Shown here piece by piece: positions 31,601 through 42,119 of a stretch of 64,000 nucleotides of DNA; the first letter of the stretch is position 1, and each line of letters begins with the position of its first letter. This stretch comes from Ustilago trichophora (Eukaryota; Basidiomycota; Ustilaginomycetes; Ustilaginales; Ustilaginaceae): contig OOIN01000004.1 in NCBI GenBank assembly GCA_900323505.1, positions 1,178,001 through 1,242,000 on the forward strand, in the 5' to 3' direction. The notes under the pieces were generated by a model. That model was not told where the DNA came from, did not search any database, and was given only the letters and a program-made list of their open reading frames with translations. Both the position numbers and the translations under genes were made by a program.

Positions 31601-32310
31601 TCGAACGACTCCTTGAAGTCCTCCATCTTGCGGACGACACGCATACCACGTCCACCACCACCCATGGCAGCCTTGATAATGACGGGGAAGCCGACCTCCT
31701 CAACGAAGGGCTTGGCTTCCTCGTAGCTGGCAATGGGACCGGGGGTACCGGGCACAATGGGCACGTTGGCCTTGCGAGCGAGGTCACGGGCCTTGGTCTT
31801 GTCACCCAAACCGTCAATGGTCTCTGGACGAGGACCGATAAAGGCAATACCGGCATCCTCGACCGCCTTGGCGAACTTGGGGTTCTCGGACAAGAAACCG
31901 TAGCCGGGGTGGATCATGTCGACCTTGTGCTCGAGAGCGACGCGGATGATGTCGTCGATGGCCAAGTAGGCCGAGACGGGGTTGAGACCGGCACCGACCT
32001 GGTAAGCCTCGTCAGCCTTGTATCGGTGGGCGCTCATTCGGTCCTCAAACGAGTAGAGGGCGACGGTGGTCATTGCGAGCTCGTGGGCCGTTCGAAAAAT
32101 ACGAATGGCGATTTCACCACGGTTGGCGACCATGAGCTTCTTCAATGGACCGGTAGCCTCTCCAGACATGCTGTTTCGGATGCGCTGGATGGTGGGGAAG
32201 AGGTGGCCAGTCCTCTCACCGGGAGTGCCAGGTTGGCTCTCGAAGGTGTCCACAAAGGTGCTCCTGGGAGCGCCCTGAGGGGCCTGTGCTGTCTCGGGCT
32301 CGACGGGCAT
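28684..32310 (-). CDS. PYC1: Pyruvate carboxylase
   Basis: A 1208-residue single-exon enzyme that makes oxaloacetate from pyruvate, bicarbonate and ATP (anaplerosis). The order is a biotin carboxylase domain (~55-510: LMVANRGEIAIRIFR, GGGGRGMRVV, EINPRLQVEHTITEE), a carboxyltransferase domain of the HMGL-like fold (~590-870: DTTWRDAHQSLFATR, CWGGATFDVAMRFL, HVHSHDTAG), a linker domain, and a C-terminal biotinyl domain with the acceptor Lys1173 in AMKMETV. No mitochondrial leader is obvious in the Pro/Glu-rich N-terminus, which fits the cytosolic location known for fungal enzymes. The gene lacks most A-ending codons, as expected for high expression, and as a by-product its antisense strand is open for over 1200 codons. 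Confidence 0.98.
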   Translation of the reverse strand: MPVEPETAQAPQGAPRSTFVDTFESQPGTPGERTGHLFPTIQRIRNSMSGEATGPLKKLMVANRGEIAIRIFRTAHELAMTTVALYSFEDRMSAHRYKADEAYQVGAGLNPVSAYLAIDDIIRVALEHKVDMIHPGYGFLSENPKFAKAVEDAGIAFIGPRPETIDGLGDKTKARDLARKANVPIVPGTPGPIASYEEAKPFVEEVGFPVIIKAAMGGGGRGMRVVRKMEDFKESFERAVSEARSAFGDPTVFIERFLDRPRHIEVQLLADGEGNVVHLFERDCSVQRRHQKVVEVAPAPNLREDVRQAILADAVRLAKTANYRNAGTAEFLVDQQNRYYFIEINPRLQVEHTITEEITGIDIVGAQIQIAAGATLADLGLSQETIQKRGSAIQCRITTEDPAANFQPDTGRIEVYRSAGGNGVRLDAGSGFAGAQITPHYDSLLVKVSCRGATYEVARRKMLRSLVEFRIRGVKTNIPFLFRLLTHEAFATASTWTTMIDDTPELFNLVQTKNRAQKLLAYLGDVAVNGSSIAGQVGEPGLKEEIQIPTFTDPKDPTKTLDTTKPCTEGWRNIIVNEGPEAFAKAVRAYKGTLIMDTTWRDAHQSLFATRLRTIDMVNIAKETSYVLKNAFSLECWGGATFDVAMRFLYEDPWERLRKIRKLVPNIPLQALVRGANAVGYTAYPDNAIYEFSKKAVECGLDIFRVFDSLNSLDSLKLGIDAAKKAGGVAEGTICYTGDVANPSKHPKYTLEYYLNLTDELVKTGIHILGIKDMAGLLKPASAKLLVGAIRERYPDLPIHVHSHDTAGIALSSMLACAEAGADVVDVAIDSMSGLTSQPSMGALVSALEQTGLGAGIRHEDIQNLNLYWSQVRQLYQCFEANVKASDSSVFDHEMPGGQYTNLMFQSQQLGLGTQWKEIKTAYIQANKLCGDIVKVTPSSKVVGDFAQFMVANKLSAKDVEERADKLDFPSSVIEYFQGYLGTPPGGFPEPLRSKVIRDKKRIDGRPGASMEPIDFAQVKKDLTAKYGRSMSATDAISYVMYPKVFEEFQGFLDQYGDLSNLPTRYFLGKAHPGEELHAYIDRGKLLIVKLLAVGALNTNNGTREVFFELNAEPRALTIEDRSAAVETITRPKASSDPGSVGSPLAGVVVEIRAKEGHSVKAGDPLFIMSAMKMETVVSAPVGGHVKKVLVEQNDSVSQGDLLCEIEH

Positions 32311-35300
32311 CTTGGTTGAAGGGGGTAATGAATAAGACCTGAGAGTATCAAAAGTCTACGAAACGCTTTCGCGATCGGGATGCTGCGTTTCTATGCACAG
32401 CACAAGAGGATTTCAAGAGAAGCAATCGCTTTGAGATAGCAATTGATGTGCTCTCGATGAGACTTGCGACCCTCTATCTCGTCACTAGAGGGACAAGGGG
32501 AATGTATGCAAAGCGGGACGAGAAGGATGTAGAGAGCGTGATGGACAGAAAGGAGAGGGGGCGAGGAGAAGGAAAGAAGAAAAGATTTGGATCACGGTGA
32601 CGGCAAGAAGGGAAGCAGGATGCTGATAGAGGCGAGGATGTTGAAAGAGGTCGACGATAAAAGAGCTTGTCTCTGGCTCGACAGATCGGATGGCACAGAA
32701 GGCTGCTGCTGGGGCGGCAGTTGTGCCCTGCGACTTTGGCCCTCCTCTGCACAGATCAGGCGGATCAAAGCCGACATAGACTTTCCCGCTGAAAAATCAA
32801 ACGTACGCTCTCGGCGCTCTGACTCTTTTCTCATCTCAAGCGGGCACACTTGACGCCAGCACGCATCCAGACAAGAACGAGATGCACATTCAAGACGACC
32901 GATGAGCCATACTGTGTCGAGACACATCCATCAGAGACTGGCGCCAGATAAGGGTTCTTCGATAGCCGGCCTATGCTCCGAGGTTTCAGCTCCTTCTCTG
33001 TGTCTTTCGAGATGTGTGTCTGTCTACGCACGGACGCTACACACATCGCGAGGATCGCAGCTTGAAAACGCGGTAAATCCGCATCCTGCTACGACCGGGT
33101 CAGCAGATCACAAACAAAAAAGCAGAAGCAGTTCAGTCTCTTGCATTTCAACCTCCACGTCTGGTTTTTGCATTTTATTTCCCTCAATCTTGGAAAGAGA
33201 AAAAATCAAAAAATCAAAAAATCAAAAAGATCTAGAGCCGATATCTGAAAGATGGCGTCCCAAATCAGTGTTGGGGGCCTAACCGGCTCAGCCGACGCTT
33301 GCTGACCTCGCATTTCACAGCAGGAGAAAAAAAAAAAAAAAAAAAAACAAAAAAAAACCCCCTTTCTTGAGTTGACTCGACCTCCCAGCAATCTTGGCAT
33401 GGCCGCGTGGAGCTGCTCGCACCCAAGTTTCCTTCTTTCTGATGTGTTAGTTACTCTTCCCGACCAGGTCGTCCTCGCTCACTCACAGCTCCAATTCGTT
33501 CATCACAGCTGACGTTCACATCGAGTGACGCTTGTCAATGTAACTTCAGACTGCTCAATGGGATTGCATGTCCAAATTTGTCGTCTTGGCTGGGAGAATC
33601 AAGTCGGACCGGAGATCCGGCAGAGTCGCACACTCTCGGCCCTTGGGCTTCTTTCCTGGTCGCGCCAAGGCCTCGGTGGAAATGAATCGAAAGAGTTGCA
33701 TCTTTCACAGAGATCCGATATCAGACATAAAAGATCAAACAAGAAGAAGACATCAGGAATGCGGAGATCTATGATACTTGTTTTGTTGTTCTACCGACTC
33801 GAGCATGATCGCATCTACAGTATCGGCTTTTGCGAAGACTGGAGCTACCTTACCTTAAAAAGCAAAATAGAGTGTCGCCGTTTATCGATCGCTCCCCACG
33901 CATGAGAGGTGACGTTTCGGTGAATTTACCTTGCTTCTTCTCTCTTACAAATACAGCCACAGAAGCCACGAGCTCTAATTCTCTATCACTTGATTGGTTG
34001 ACTGAGGCCGATATCAATGCAGGGTTTCTGCTTGCGGCGGTTCCAAGACGCTATCGTCTGGTAAGCTTGCTTGGCTCCTAGACGAAAGATTCGTAATCTC
34101 TGCTTCATCTTCTGACAGAAAAAATCGATTCGCTGCTTCGGCTGATCCGGACGATGGCGGCCGTCGTTGTCATTGTGGCTCACGGTCCAAGAAGGCTTTG
34201 TGACTTGGCAAGAGCTTGAGCCTGAGAATCAGTGAGGCAATCCAGATCAATATCAGGACCACGACAGAAATCGTCCGAGAAGAGGCGAGGTGAGATTTTT
34301 GCGGCTTGACTGTGAGATCGAAGAACAACATCCTGCTCTCTGTTCTTGACAGCGAAGAAGGGACATGAAGAAGTGCGGAGCAATCTTCTCGGCGTTGAAC
34401 AAGGACGTCTTGAAGACAGAAATCCGCTGCGTAGAGCAGTTTTGATGGCTTTCGAAGAACGCCTGTGCCCAGCAGTCTGAGAGGCCGTTCAGCTCCCGGT
34501 GAAACGAACCATGAAACAGGACCAACTTTCCAAGCATATCCACGACGTCCAAGGGTTGACCAGGGTGAGAGCAGCCTTGAAAGCTTGGGAGCTAGACATG
34601 ACAATCAAAGATCGACAGAACGGTCGAAGGGATCTTTGTGTTGGCTCATGGACGAGGATCAAAGGGACACCACCAACGTCAAACAGTGCAAAACCACAAA
34701 AGCCGACGTGTCTACTATACCGCCATCCTTTGTCTGCCCCACCTGTCATCGGAAGACCTCTGCAGCATCCCCGCATTCTTGAGATTGACGAGAAGAACCA
34801 CACCCAGTTTCTGCACAGGGTTCGGCTTTAGTGGTTTCCGATGCTCCACCTTTGAGCAGCTTGACGTATTGCAGGAGAGGAGAGGAGCGGAGCAGAAGAG
34901 GGAATACCCCATGAATGAACGCACCCGATTTCTTCCGCTGGCTCATGCACTCCGCGTCCGGCCTCTGCAAGCCCGCTTAGAGCCTGCCCCTCCCACTGCC
35001 ATCCTCGCTCTACTGCATACGAGCGCAAGCGCTCACTTTCACAGCATACACCGGCAGTGCGGCCCAAGCGTTACCGATGTCGAAGCATGGAATCGGGTCC
35101 TGTCCTCGGTATAATGCTACAGCTTCTGCTCGCACATGTCGGTTCACGTGATGATGCTGCTCCCATGTTGGCGCTCGTAGCTTGGCCTGTCTTTCCCGCT
35201 CCGCACATATCAGCATCGTCCTCTCGGGTTTGAAAATTGTGCTTGCTACATTTGTTGGTGCTTCTGTACTGTATAGCATCATCTCTCCAGCTTCACAATG

Positions 35301-35628
35301 TGTAATGTTCCAGCAGAGGTTCACCCTTTCTCCGGCAACAGAACCGGTTCACTCCGACCGCGCGTGAGACCCGATGCAAGCTCTTTGGGGTCCACGTTCC
35401 ACCCTGGTTTGCTCACTTTACCCGATTGCAGTGGTTCAAGAGCTTCGGTAGGCCTTGAATAGCAACTTAGAGCTAGGGCATGCAACAAAGGGACAATGGA
35501 GCGGTCTGAACACATTAATCGGGCTCAAATCACTGCGATCCTCATCGTCGAAAGTAGCGGTGTCTGGACAAGCAACTCGATTCAGCGTAAGTCTAGTACA
35601 CGATCGGCCGATCTTTGTATGTATATCT
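32311..35628. other. Long intergenic region, no supported gene
   Basis: About 3.3 kb between the pyruvate carboxylase start and the TMEM135-like gene stop. It contains an A21 run (33327-33347), an AAATC-type short repeat near 33205-33228, a TCACGTGA box (35144-35151) and ACAAAGGGA (35485-35493). Several 90-160 codon frames exist but none has recognisable or protein-like composition. Confidence 0.55.
33327..33347. repeat. Poly(A) tract, A21
   Basis: Twenty-one consecutive A followed by C and A7, then CCCCC. There are no target-site duplications or element body that would make it a retroposon tail. Confidence 0.85.
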
Positions 35629-37922
35629 CTAGTTGCGGCCGACGAACTGTGAGAGCGAAAGCGAAGTAACAGGAAAACAGACGTCAGCGAAAAGAACAAC
35701 ACTAAGATGCTATCATACTGGCGACATGAACTTACCTGGTAGACGATTCGGCGAACCAGACCAGAAAGGTGCTCTGGGTTCTGAGCATAGGTACCCATGA
35801 CAAGCGACATACCCACCGAGGTGAGCAGAAGGTCGCCACCGGGCACAAACGGAACGTAGGACTTCTTCCTGAGCACCGACCAAGCACTCTCCATACCCTT
35901 TGGCAATACGTAGGCTGCAAGCTCGGCTCGACGTCTCGAGTCGTCGACAAAGAGCGAGAGACAGGTCATGAAACCGGTGACCCACTTGATCCACGAGCTG
36001 ATGAGCATGCGCGAGAACCAGGTGGGCACGTAGCGCTTGAGGGTCTCGCTGGCCTGGATGTAGTTGTACAGCGAGTGCTGGGCGCAGAAGAGCGTCTGGA
36101 AGATGATGACGAACACGCCGAGGAACGACGAAGAGCGTACGGAGCCTCTGAGCGATCGGAGCGTGGCGCCAAGTGGGTCTTTGAGGAACTTGCCCGGACG
36201 AAGGAAGACGGCAGGAACAAAGTGCAACGTGAGGTAGACGGGCAGAATCCAGCGGGTGACTTCGAAAAATCGATCGATGGGACTGCGCCAGTGACTCGTC
36301 TCCCAAGGGTGGACGAGCGCACAGTCGACCACCTCCCCACATTCGCCTTTTCGTGTTCGATCCATCCACTCGACGATCTTGCGCACGTTCTTGCCCTTGA
36401 TTCCACGTCGGTTGAGCGCGTTGGGGGCCACATCTGGGTAGCGCAGAGGGCTCAGCGAGATAGGTTCAGGCACCTTGCCGTCGGGGAACCATTTGAGCGC
36501 AAAGTCGGCGTCGGCCTTGCCTTCAAACTTGATGGATCGGTAGATCTCGGGCACACGCGGGCTGACGTGAGAGGCGCTTGTGATCCAATTCTTGTAGGAC
36601 TTGGGCAGAGATTCGGGAGCCTCGAGCCAGGCCCACATGATCTGACCGCAGGCAATACCAAAGGTGATGACGGCGCCGTAGGGGATGTTGATCAGACCCC
36701 GCTCGTGAGCGACGCTGTATGAGCCTTCCAAGCCTCGCACAAAGAGCTGCTGAGCCAGAGATACACGCGTATCGTGGTCCTCGACCAACACAGCCAACGC
36801 CGAGACGGCACCGGCGACGTACGCGTGCCACACCTTGGAGCGGGGATCCGGCATGAAAGCACGGCGCTTCTGCTTGGCCTTCTCCTTTGCCTTTTCTTCG
36901 GGCGATTTCCCCTCCAATGCTGCCCTACCCGAGCGAGGGGTGGCGGTACCGCTGCCAGGCTCGTCTGGCGAGCCGCCGTCGGCGGCTTTTTCAAGAGACA
37001 ACGCTGCGGTGCCCGCACCCGAGGCTGCTCGGGATCGTGGCCTCTTGACTGGAGGCGGCGTCATGAGACGCAATGCGTTGTGAACGGCTTTGTAGAGCGA
37101 AGCCCAGATGGCAAACAGAGCTGCGAAGCGGAAGTTTTTGGGACCGAAGAGAGAAATTCCAAAGGCATTCTTGTTGAACTTTTTGGTGCGAAGCGACTTG
37201 ATCAGCTCTAGCACCAGCATGAGGGTTGCTCTTAATGCAAAGGCCAAGTTACCTGCCCTGAGACCACCTCTGGCTACGTGCACAGCCAGTCTCTCCCAGT
37301 CGCTCGGAATTCGGGCCTCCTCATCCTGTGGCCGCCACACCTTGTTGCCTACCGACTTGCGGATCTGACTACGTGGCATATGGGCAAGATCCTGCAGTGC
37401 TGTGACACTGAGATTGCGTCGCAGCTGGGCAGCCGTCTCAGAGATGTTGGGCGTTGTGGGTCCTGAAGAGGCTTGCCATCGGGCAAATTCGTCGGCAGAG
37501 TCCTCATCCGAGTCGTCGCCATCGCGGTTCACCTTGGTCATCTGAGGCAGACGCAAGCCAGGCACGTTGCGACGTTGTGGCACACCTTCCGCTGCTGTGG
37601 AAGCAGATGGCTTCTCGGAAACATTGTCGCTACCCTGTGCATTGGATGCGGTTGGAGGCATTGCTGTGTCTATTTTCAAGCTGCGTTCTGGAATAAGTGA
37701 AAACGAAATGCCGTCGAGCTCGAGAAGTGTGTGACTTGCCAGGTCTATCGATGTGCGGTCAACGAGACGCTCGGAATTGAACCGAAAGATCGTGAGAGTT
37801 GTCCAAGAAGAAGCAAAGAATGGAAAGGAAGCAGCTATCCGCAATGAAGATGGTAGAAAGACGGAACGAATCCGATCAAGGAAAGGATGGAGAGGAACAG
37901 CAAGAGCAAAAGTGATGCTCAT
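35629..37922 (-). CDS. TMEM135-like multi-pass membrane protein
   Basis: Exon 1 runs from ATG 37661 (or 37922) to 35736; after an 89-bp intron (GTAAGT...TCACAG) an 18-nt last exon, 35646-35629, adds FVGRN and the stop. Length is 647 residues from MPPTASNA (37661) or 734 from 37922. The first start is less likely because the extra 87 residues look like translated leader. The core contains the TMEM135 family text (VHPWETSHWRSPIDRFFEVTRWILPVYL), several hydrophobic segments and a basic, Ser/Pro-rich central insert. TMEM135 in animals is a peroxisomal/mitochondrial membrane protein affecting organelle dynamics and lipid handling; a related organelle role is inferred here. Retained intron would add a hydrophobic tail. 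Confidence 0.85.
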
Positions 37923-40856
37923 CCAAATGCCTGTCGTGCAGCATAAACCAGCAGCAGCATTATAGACGTGTGGAGCAAGAGACGTGCATGCGACACACGG
38001 AGCATGGGATCGGCAGCGCCGCCTCTGGTTGATAGCCGGAGAGTCTCTCTCTCCTCCGCCCTCTCTCCCTCTGCTTCAAAATCCACGCGTCATGGTCTCA
38101 GTTTCAGGGAAGTGAGCGACGCGAAACAGCGGAAATGCATGTTGCCCAAAATTTCGAGTCTTTCAACCAACTCATCTCTCTCTCTCTCAAACGACCACAC
38201 AGCTTTCGTCTCTCCCTCTAGTTTGCTACCGAGCCTGTAGAGTCGTCATCGGCAAGCCTATTAGCGGCAAAAGGCTTTTGATGTAGCGGTCGTGGAGCTG
38301 CTCGGTTCGCTCGTAGCAAGTCATCTTTCTCCTCAGGCTACTTATTGAAGCCTTCTCACGATCCTCGTCAGATCAGACGGCCAACTTTCAACCCATGTAG
38401 GGGGATCTGCACCATGATACAAAATGGCACCACAGTAGGGAATCTTGTATTGTATCTTGTACGACCATGAGCTTCTATGCGAGTTTAAGGCCAGCTTGCT
38501 ATCCAACGGGCGACATCGGACTCGTTGGACTTGCTCGGGGAAAACTTCAAGAAGCTGAGATGAATTCAGGCACCACTTCTCCAAACAGCAAATGAAACAT
38601 GCTGATGCTGTCGCTTCTAGCATGACACAAATTCAACCAAGAAACGTTTCCTGCAACCGAGTGTGCGGAACAGAGGCATCATCATTTGGATGCAAAAAGC
38701 TAAAATTTCCCCACAATTTTCAGGCTTCTCTCCGCTGAAATTCCATGTGAATGAAGCAGCCGCCAACTCCCGCGACGCGACCCTGACCTTTCTTTTGGCA
38801 AGCTTGTCATGCTTATATAATCACTAAACTTTAAAAAAAGAGGAGGAAAGGCCCCCCGAAGGAGACCTCTCCAGTTCCATATATTCCGGCATGCCTTCCC
38901 CCAGAGGAGAAAGGCGGGAGGGCGTCGGCGGTAGGTCAAATCGGGTGGCCGTGCAAGCCCACCGACCCCCTCTCTCCAACCCCCATGCGTGAGCGAGAGT
39001 GGAAATGCCAAGGTCTATGGAACAGCGTTGTCGTCGAAGGGTCGTGAACAATGATGAGCAGAGCGATGCAAAGGAGAGACGAGAAAAGGTCAGCTATCTA
39101 TTTGCTGTCATTGCAGGTCGCATGGAAAAGCACCACCACCATGTCCAAGACGACACACGACATCGTTGACCGTGACAAAGCCAGACTTTGAGGAGACAAT
39201 GGACTCTGATGCAGTAGGGAATGGTGCTGGCGTCGTCGAGGAACATGCTGTTGAGCTATCTGCTTTGCAGGGCCATGTTGGGGGGCAGGGCAGAGAAGAC
39301 TTACAAGTATGAAGTTTCATCGTAAGGATGCTGGCTCCGCCGACACTATATACTCTGCTGGCCATCGTGCTCCCCAAGCGGGTTTGTGCAGCTGTTTGGC
39401 TGGCCGAGAATGTACAGGCAACACAGTGACGCGTCTCTCTTCAGCAATTCTTTTGTTAGATGCAGCAAAGTTCGAGTTTGAAGGGCCGCTTAGTCGACAA
39501 TCTGAGCCGTTCAGACAGAAGACGCTGTCAGATGGCGTCAAGCATCGATCTGACATTCAGCAAATTGACATCAGTCTTGTAGGAAGCCACAGCAGATGGT
39601 GGCCTTGAGGCTAGTCTCACAATTGACAAATACGACACACGATGGTTGCTGTTGAGACGCTGCAATTGCTCAACAAAAACTGAAGGTTACAAAGCTGCAA
39701 AAATTTGTATCTGCTTCGCCCGAACCATCCTGGAACAACATCGTCCAACACCCCAGCGACCTGAAGCTTCATGCATCGGCGGCCAGCGTTCGACGAGTTT
39801 GCCACGAATGGCGGAAGAAGAGAAGAAATGGGTGCCAAAAATTGCCAGGCTGTCATGGTGACAGCAAGGACGTGCAATATAGGTAATTTGCAATCAGCAA
39901 TAAGCTTCTCCTCGGTAAAGACCTCACTGGATGAAGCGCCTGCCTCACTGTAGGATGCGCGACGTTCAAGTGAGCGAACGTGAAGAGAGCCGAGAGAAAG
40001 TTTGGAGCCGAAGCAGGAAAGAAGCAGATAAAACAAGAGTTTCAAGTCAGCAATCGCTCGGATTCGAAGATGTGTGCATCGTCGTCAACACATCAAACAG
40101 CATCCGCAATGTTCTTTGAGAGTACGGATGTTGTACAGAAGCGGATGTGACGAGCAATAGGTAGGGGTCAGGGCGGCACTTACGAAGATGGATGAGGAGC
40201 AGCAGAGAGATTGGCCGGCGACGCCTGGAATATATTGAGCTTCGCACGCGCGACTCAGCCAATTCACCAAACAGTGAAGCTCAGCCAATCCGATGCTCGC
40301 GACGTGGAGGCGGCCCGTGCCGCCAGACTCAAATCCAATCCCAAGTGATCACCTTCGAGATGATCGACTTCGCTGATAGTTGTTAGACCATCACAGACTT
40401 GCAAATTTTTAACTTTTTAAAAGATCGGATCCGGCTTTCTAGTTTTGGAAAAACAAAAGTTCCCACGCTTCGAATTGAACCAGTGAACGGAAGCCAAAAT
40501 TTCGACCTGCAAATTGCAGCGATTGGCTTCACGTGAGGGAATCGTCTAGGGAGCCTGAGCAGTTTAAATTCTAGGCAGCACATCGCAGAGTGCCAATTGA
40601 AAAAACAAAAACGAGGTTGCAGATCGCAGAACGATAGACTCTCAGGCATTGGTAGAGTCGAGAAGCAGTTCGAAATTGAAGTCCAGCCAGTCAGCCAAGC
40701 GTGACCGTTAATCACAGAGCCACAGGCAACGGCGAGGGTGCTTTGCTGCGAGTGTGCCAGTTCGAGGACATCCACGCTGGCTAGAGTGCGCTACCTTCTT
40801 CTGCTTTCTCTTCACGCATCTCGTCACCATCAAGACTTCATCACATATCGCCCAAC
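37923..40856. other. Intergenic region between divergent genes
   Basis: About 2.9 kb upstream of both the TMEM135-like and RPS18 genes. It has a CT run (38175-38188), a GATTGG/CCAAT box (40521-40526) and TCACGTGA (40529-40536) about 320 bp before the RPS18 ATG. ORFs here begin with non-ATG codons or have no recognisable content. Confidence 0.55.
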
Positions 40857-42119
40857 ATGTCTCTCGTCCCTCCCGACCCGTCGCAGAACTTCGCCTTCAT
40901 CTTGCGGTGAGCATCAAATCACATACAGGCGACGGACTCGAGTACTTTCAATGATCAGCAGACGCACAGTAACCTACGAAGCACGCAGGAACTATGGACG
41001 ACGAGCCTTTACGATTGGCATAAGCAGCAGCATAAGCATGAGAAGCATCATTAGTCGATAACAGCAGCATCGGCTTCACTGTGCCAGTCGACATCGGCAG
41101 GAACGACATTGAAGGAGCAAAGATTAATTGCAGTCAGGTCCTGTCGGCTGCTTCATAGGAATCAGGATACAGATATGATGTGCGCAGTGGAGACGCCACA
41201 GCAGGCGCGTGTCATGGATCATTTCGAAAGCACATTCTTGTCGCAGCACGTAAGGAAGCAAAGAGATAGTCGCCTGGCGAGCATGATCCGATGACATCGA
41301 CGCATTCGGTAACCAGCCCGGGCGATAAATCTGCATCGACGCGCTCGTTCTTTTCGTGGCTTGACAGGACATAGAACGAAGGATCTTGATTGACGTCGTC
41401 AGGAGCAATGGAGTCAGGAGTGAAAACGACCCACTCCTATTTGCAGTCCGATCTTGAATGTCTGCATTCATCGCTGTCGCCGGAAGTAGGAGATTAGTGA
41501 CGCTTGCAAGGAGAAAGGCCTCATTTTCTTACACCGACTTCAACCAAACAAGGACGCTTCAGATGCTGCTGCTGCTTTGCCATTCCAACATTCCCTCCGA
41601 CTCTGATCATCGAACTGCTTGCGAATCCGTTGTCTTGAACCGTTATACTCTCTTTTTGACCTTCATACTGATTCGTTTTTACATTCTCATTTCTCACCTC
41701 CCAGTCTGCTCAACACCAACGTTGACGGCAAGATCAAGGTCCAGTACGCGCTTACCCAGATTAAGGGTGTTGGTCGCCGTTACGCCAACATTGTCTGCAA
41801 GAAGGCCGATATCGACCTTGGCAAGCGTGCTGGTGAGCTCAACTCCGATGAGCTTGAGCGCATCGTCACCATCCTCCAGAACCCCGCCGAGTTCAAGATC
41901 CCTACCTGGTTCTTGAACAGGCAGCGTGACATTGTTGACGGCAAGAGCTCCCAGCTTCTTTCCAACAACATTGACTCGAAGCTGCGTGATGACCTCGAGC
42001 GATTGAAGAAGATCAAGGCCCACCGTGGTATCCGCCACTACCTTGGTCTCCGTGTCCGTGGTCAGCACACCAAGACCACCGGTCGTCGTGGCCGCACTGT
42101 TGCCAACAAGAAGAAGTAA
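40857..42119 (+). CDS. RPS18: 40S ribosomal protein S18 (uS13)
   Basis: Two exons, 40857-40906 and 41705-42119, encode 154 residues. Exon 1 gives [17 protein letters not shown] and ends within an Arg codon; exon 2 continues [20 protein letters not shown]. The whole chain matches eukaryotic S18/uS13 in length and in [21 protein letters not shown] and the C-terminal [16 protein letters not shown] block, which contacts the head of the small subunit near the P-site tRNA. The intron is 798 bp (GTGAGC...TCCCAG), long for this genome, with a pyrimidine-rich 3' end. I saw no convincing C/D snoRNA inside it. Exon 2 alone has no valid start, so the short first exon is required. Confidence 0.97.

Noticed and set aside
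28597..32319. 1240-codon plus-strand ORF
   Set aside because: It is the mirror of pyruvate carboxylase; composition is that of a reverse-complemented biased gene, and the frame begins at a non-ATG codon.
33327..33347. A21 run as a retroposon tail
   Set aside because: No target-site duplication, no reverse-transcriptase remnant and no processed gene copy upstream.
39617..40045. Possible 142-residue secreted protein on the minus strand (KLLFYLLLSCFG...)
   Set aside because: The hydrophobic start is preceded by TTG, not ATG; no ATG precedes the signal-like segment in frame and no clear upstream exon was found.
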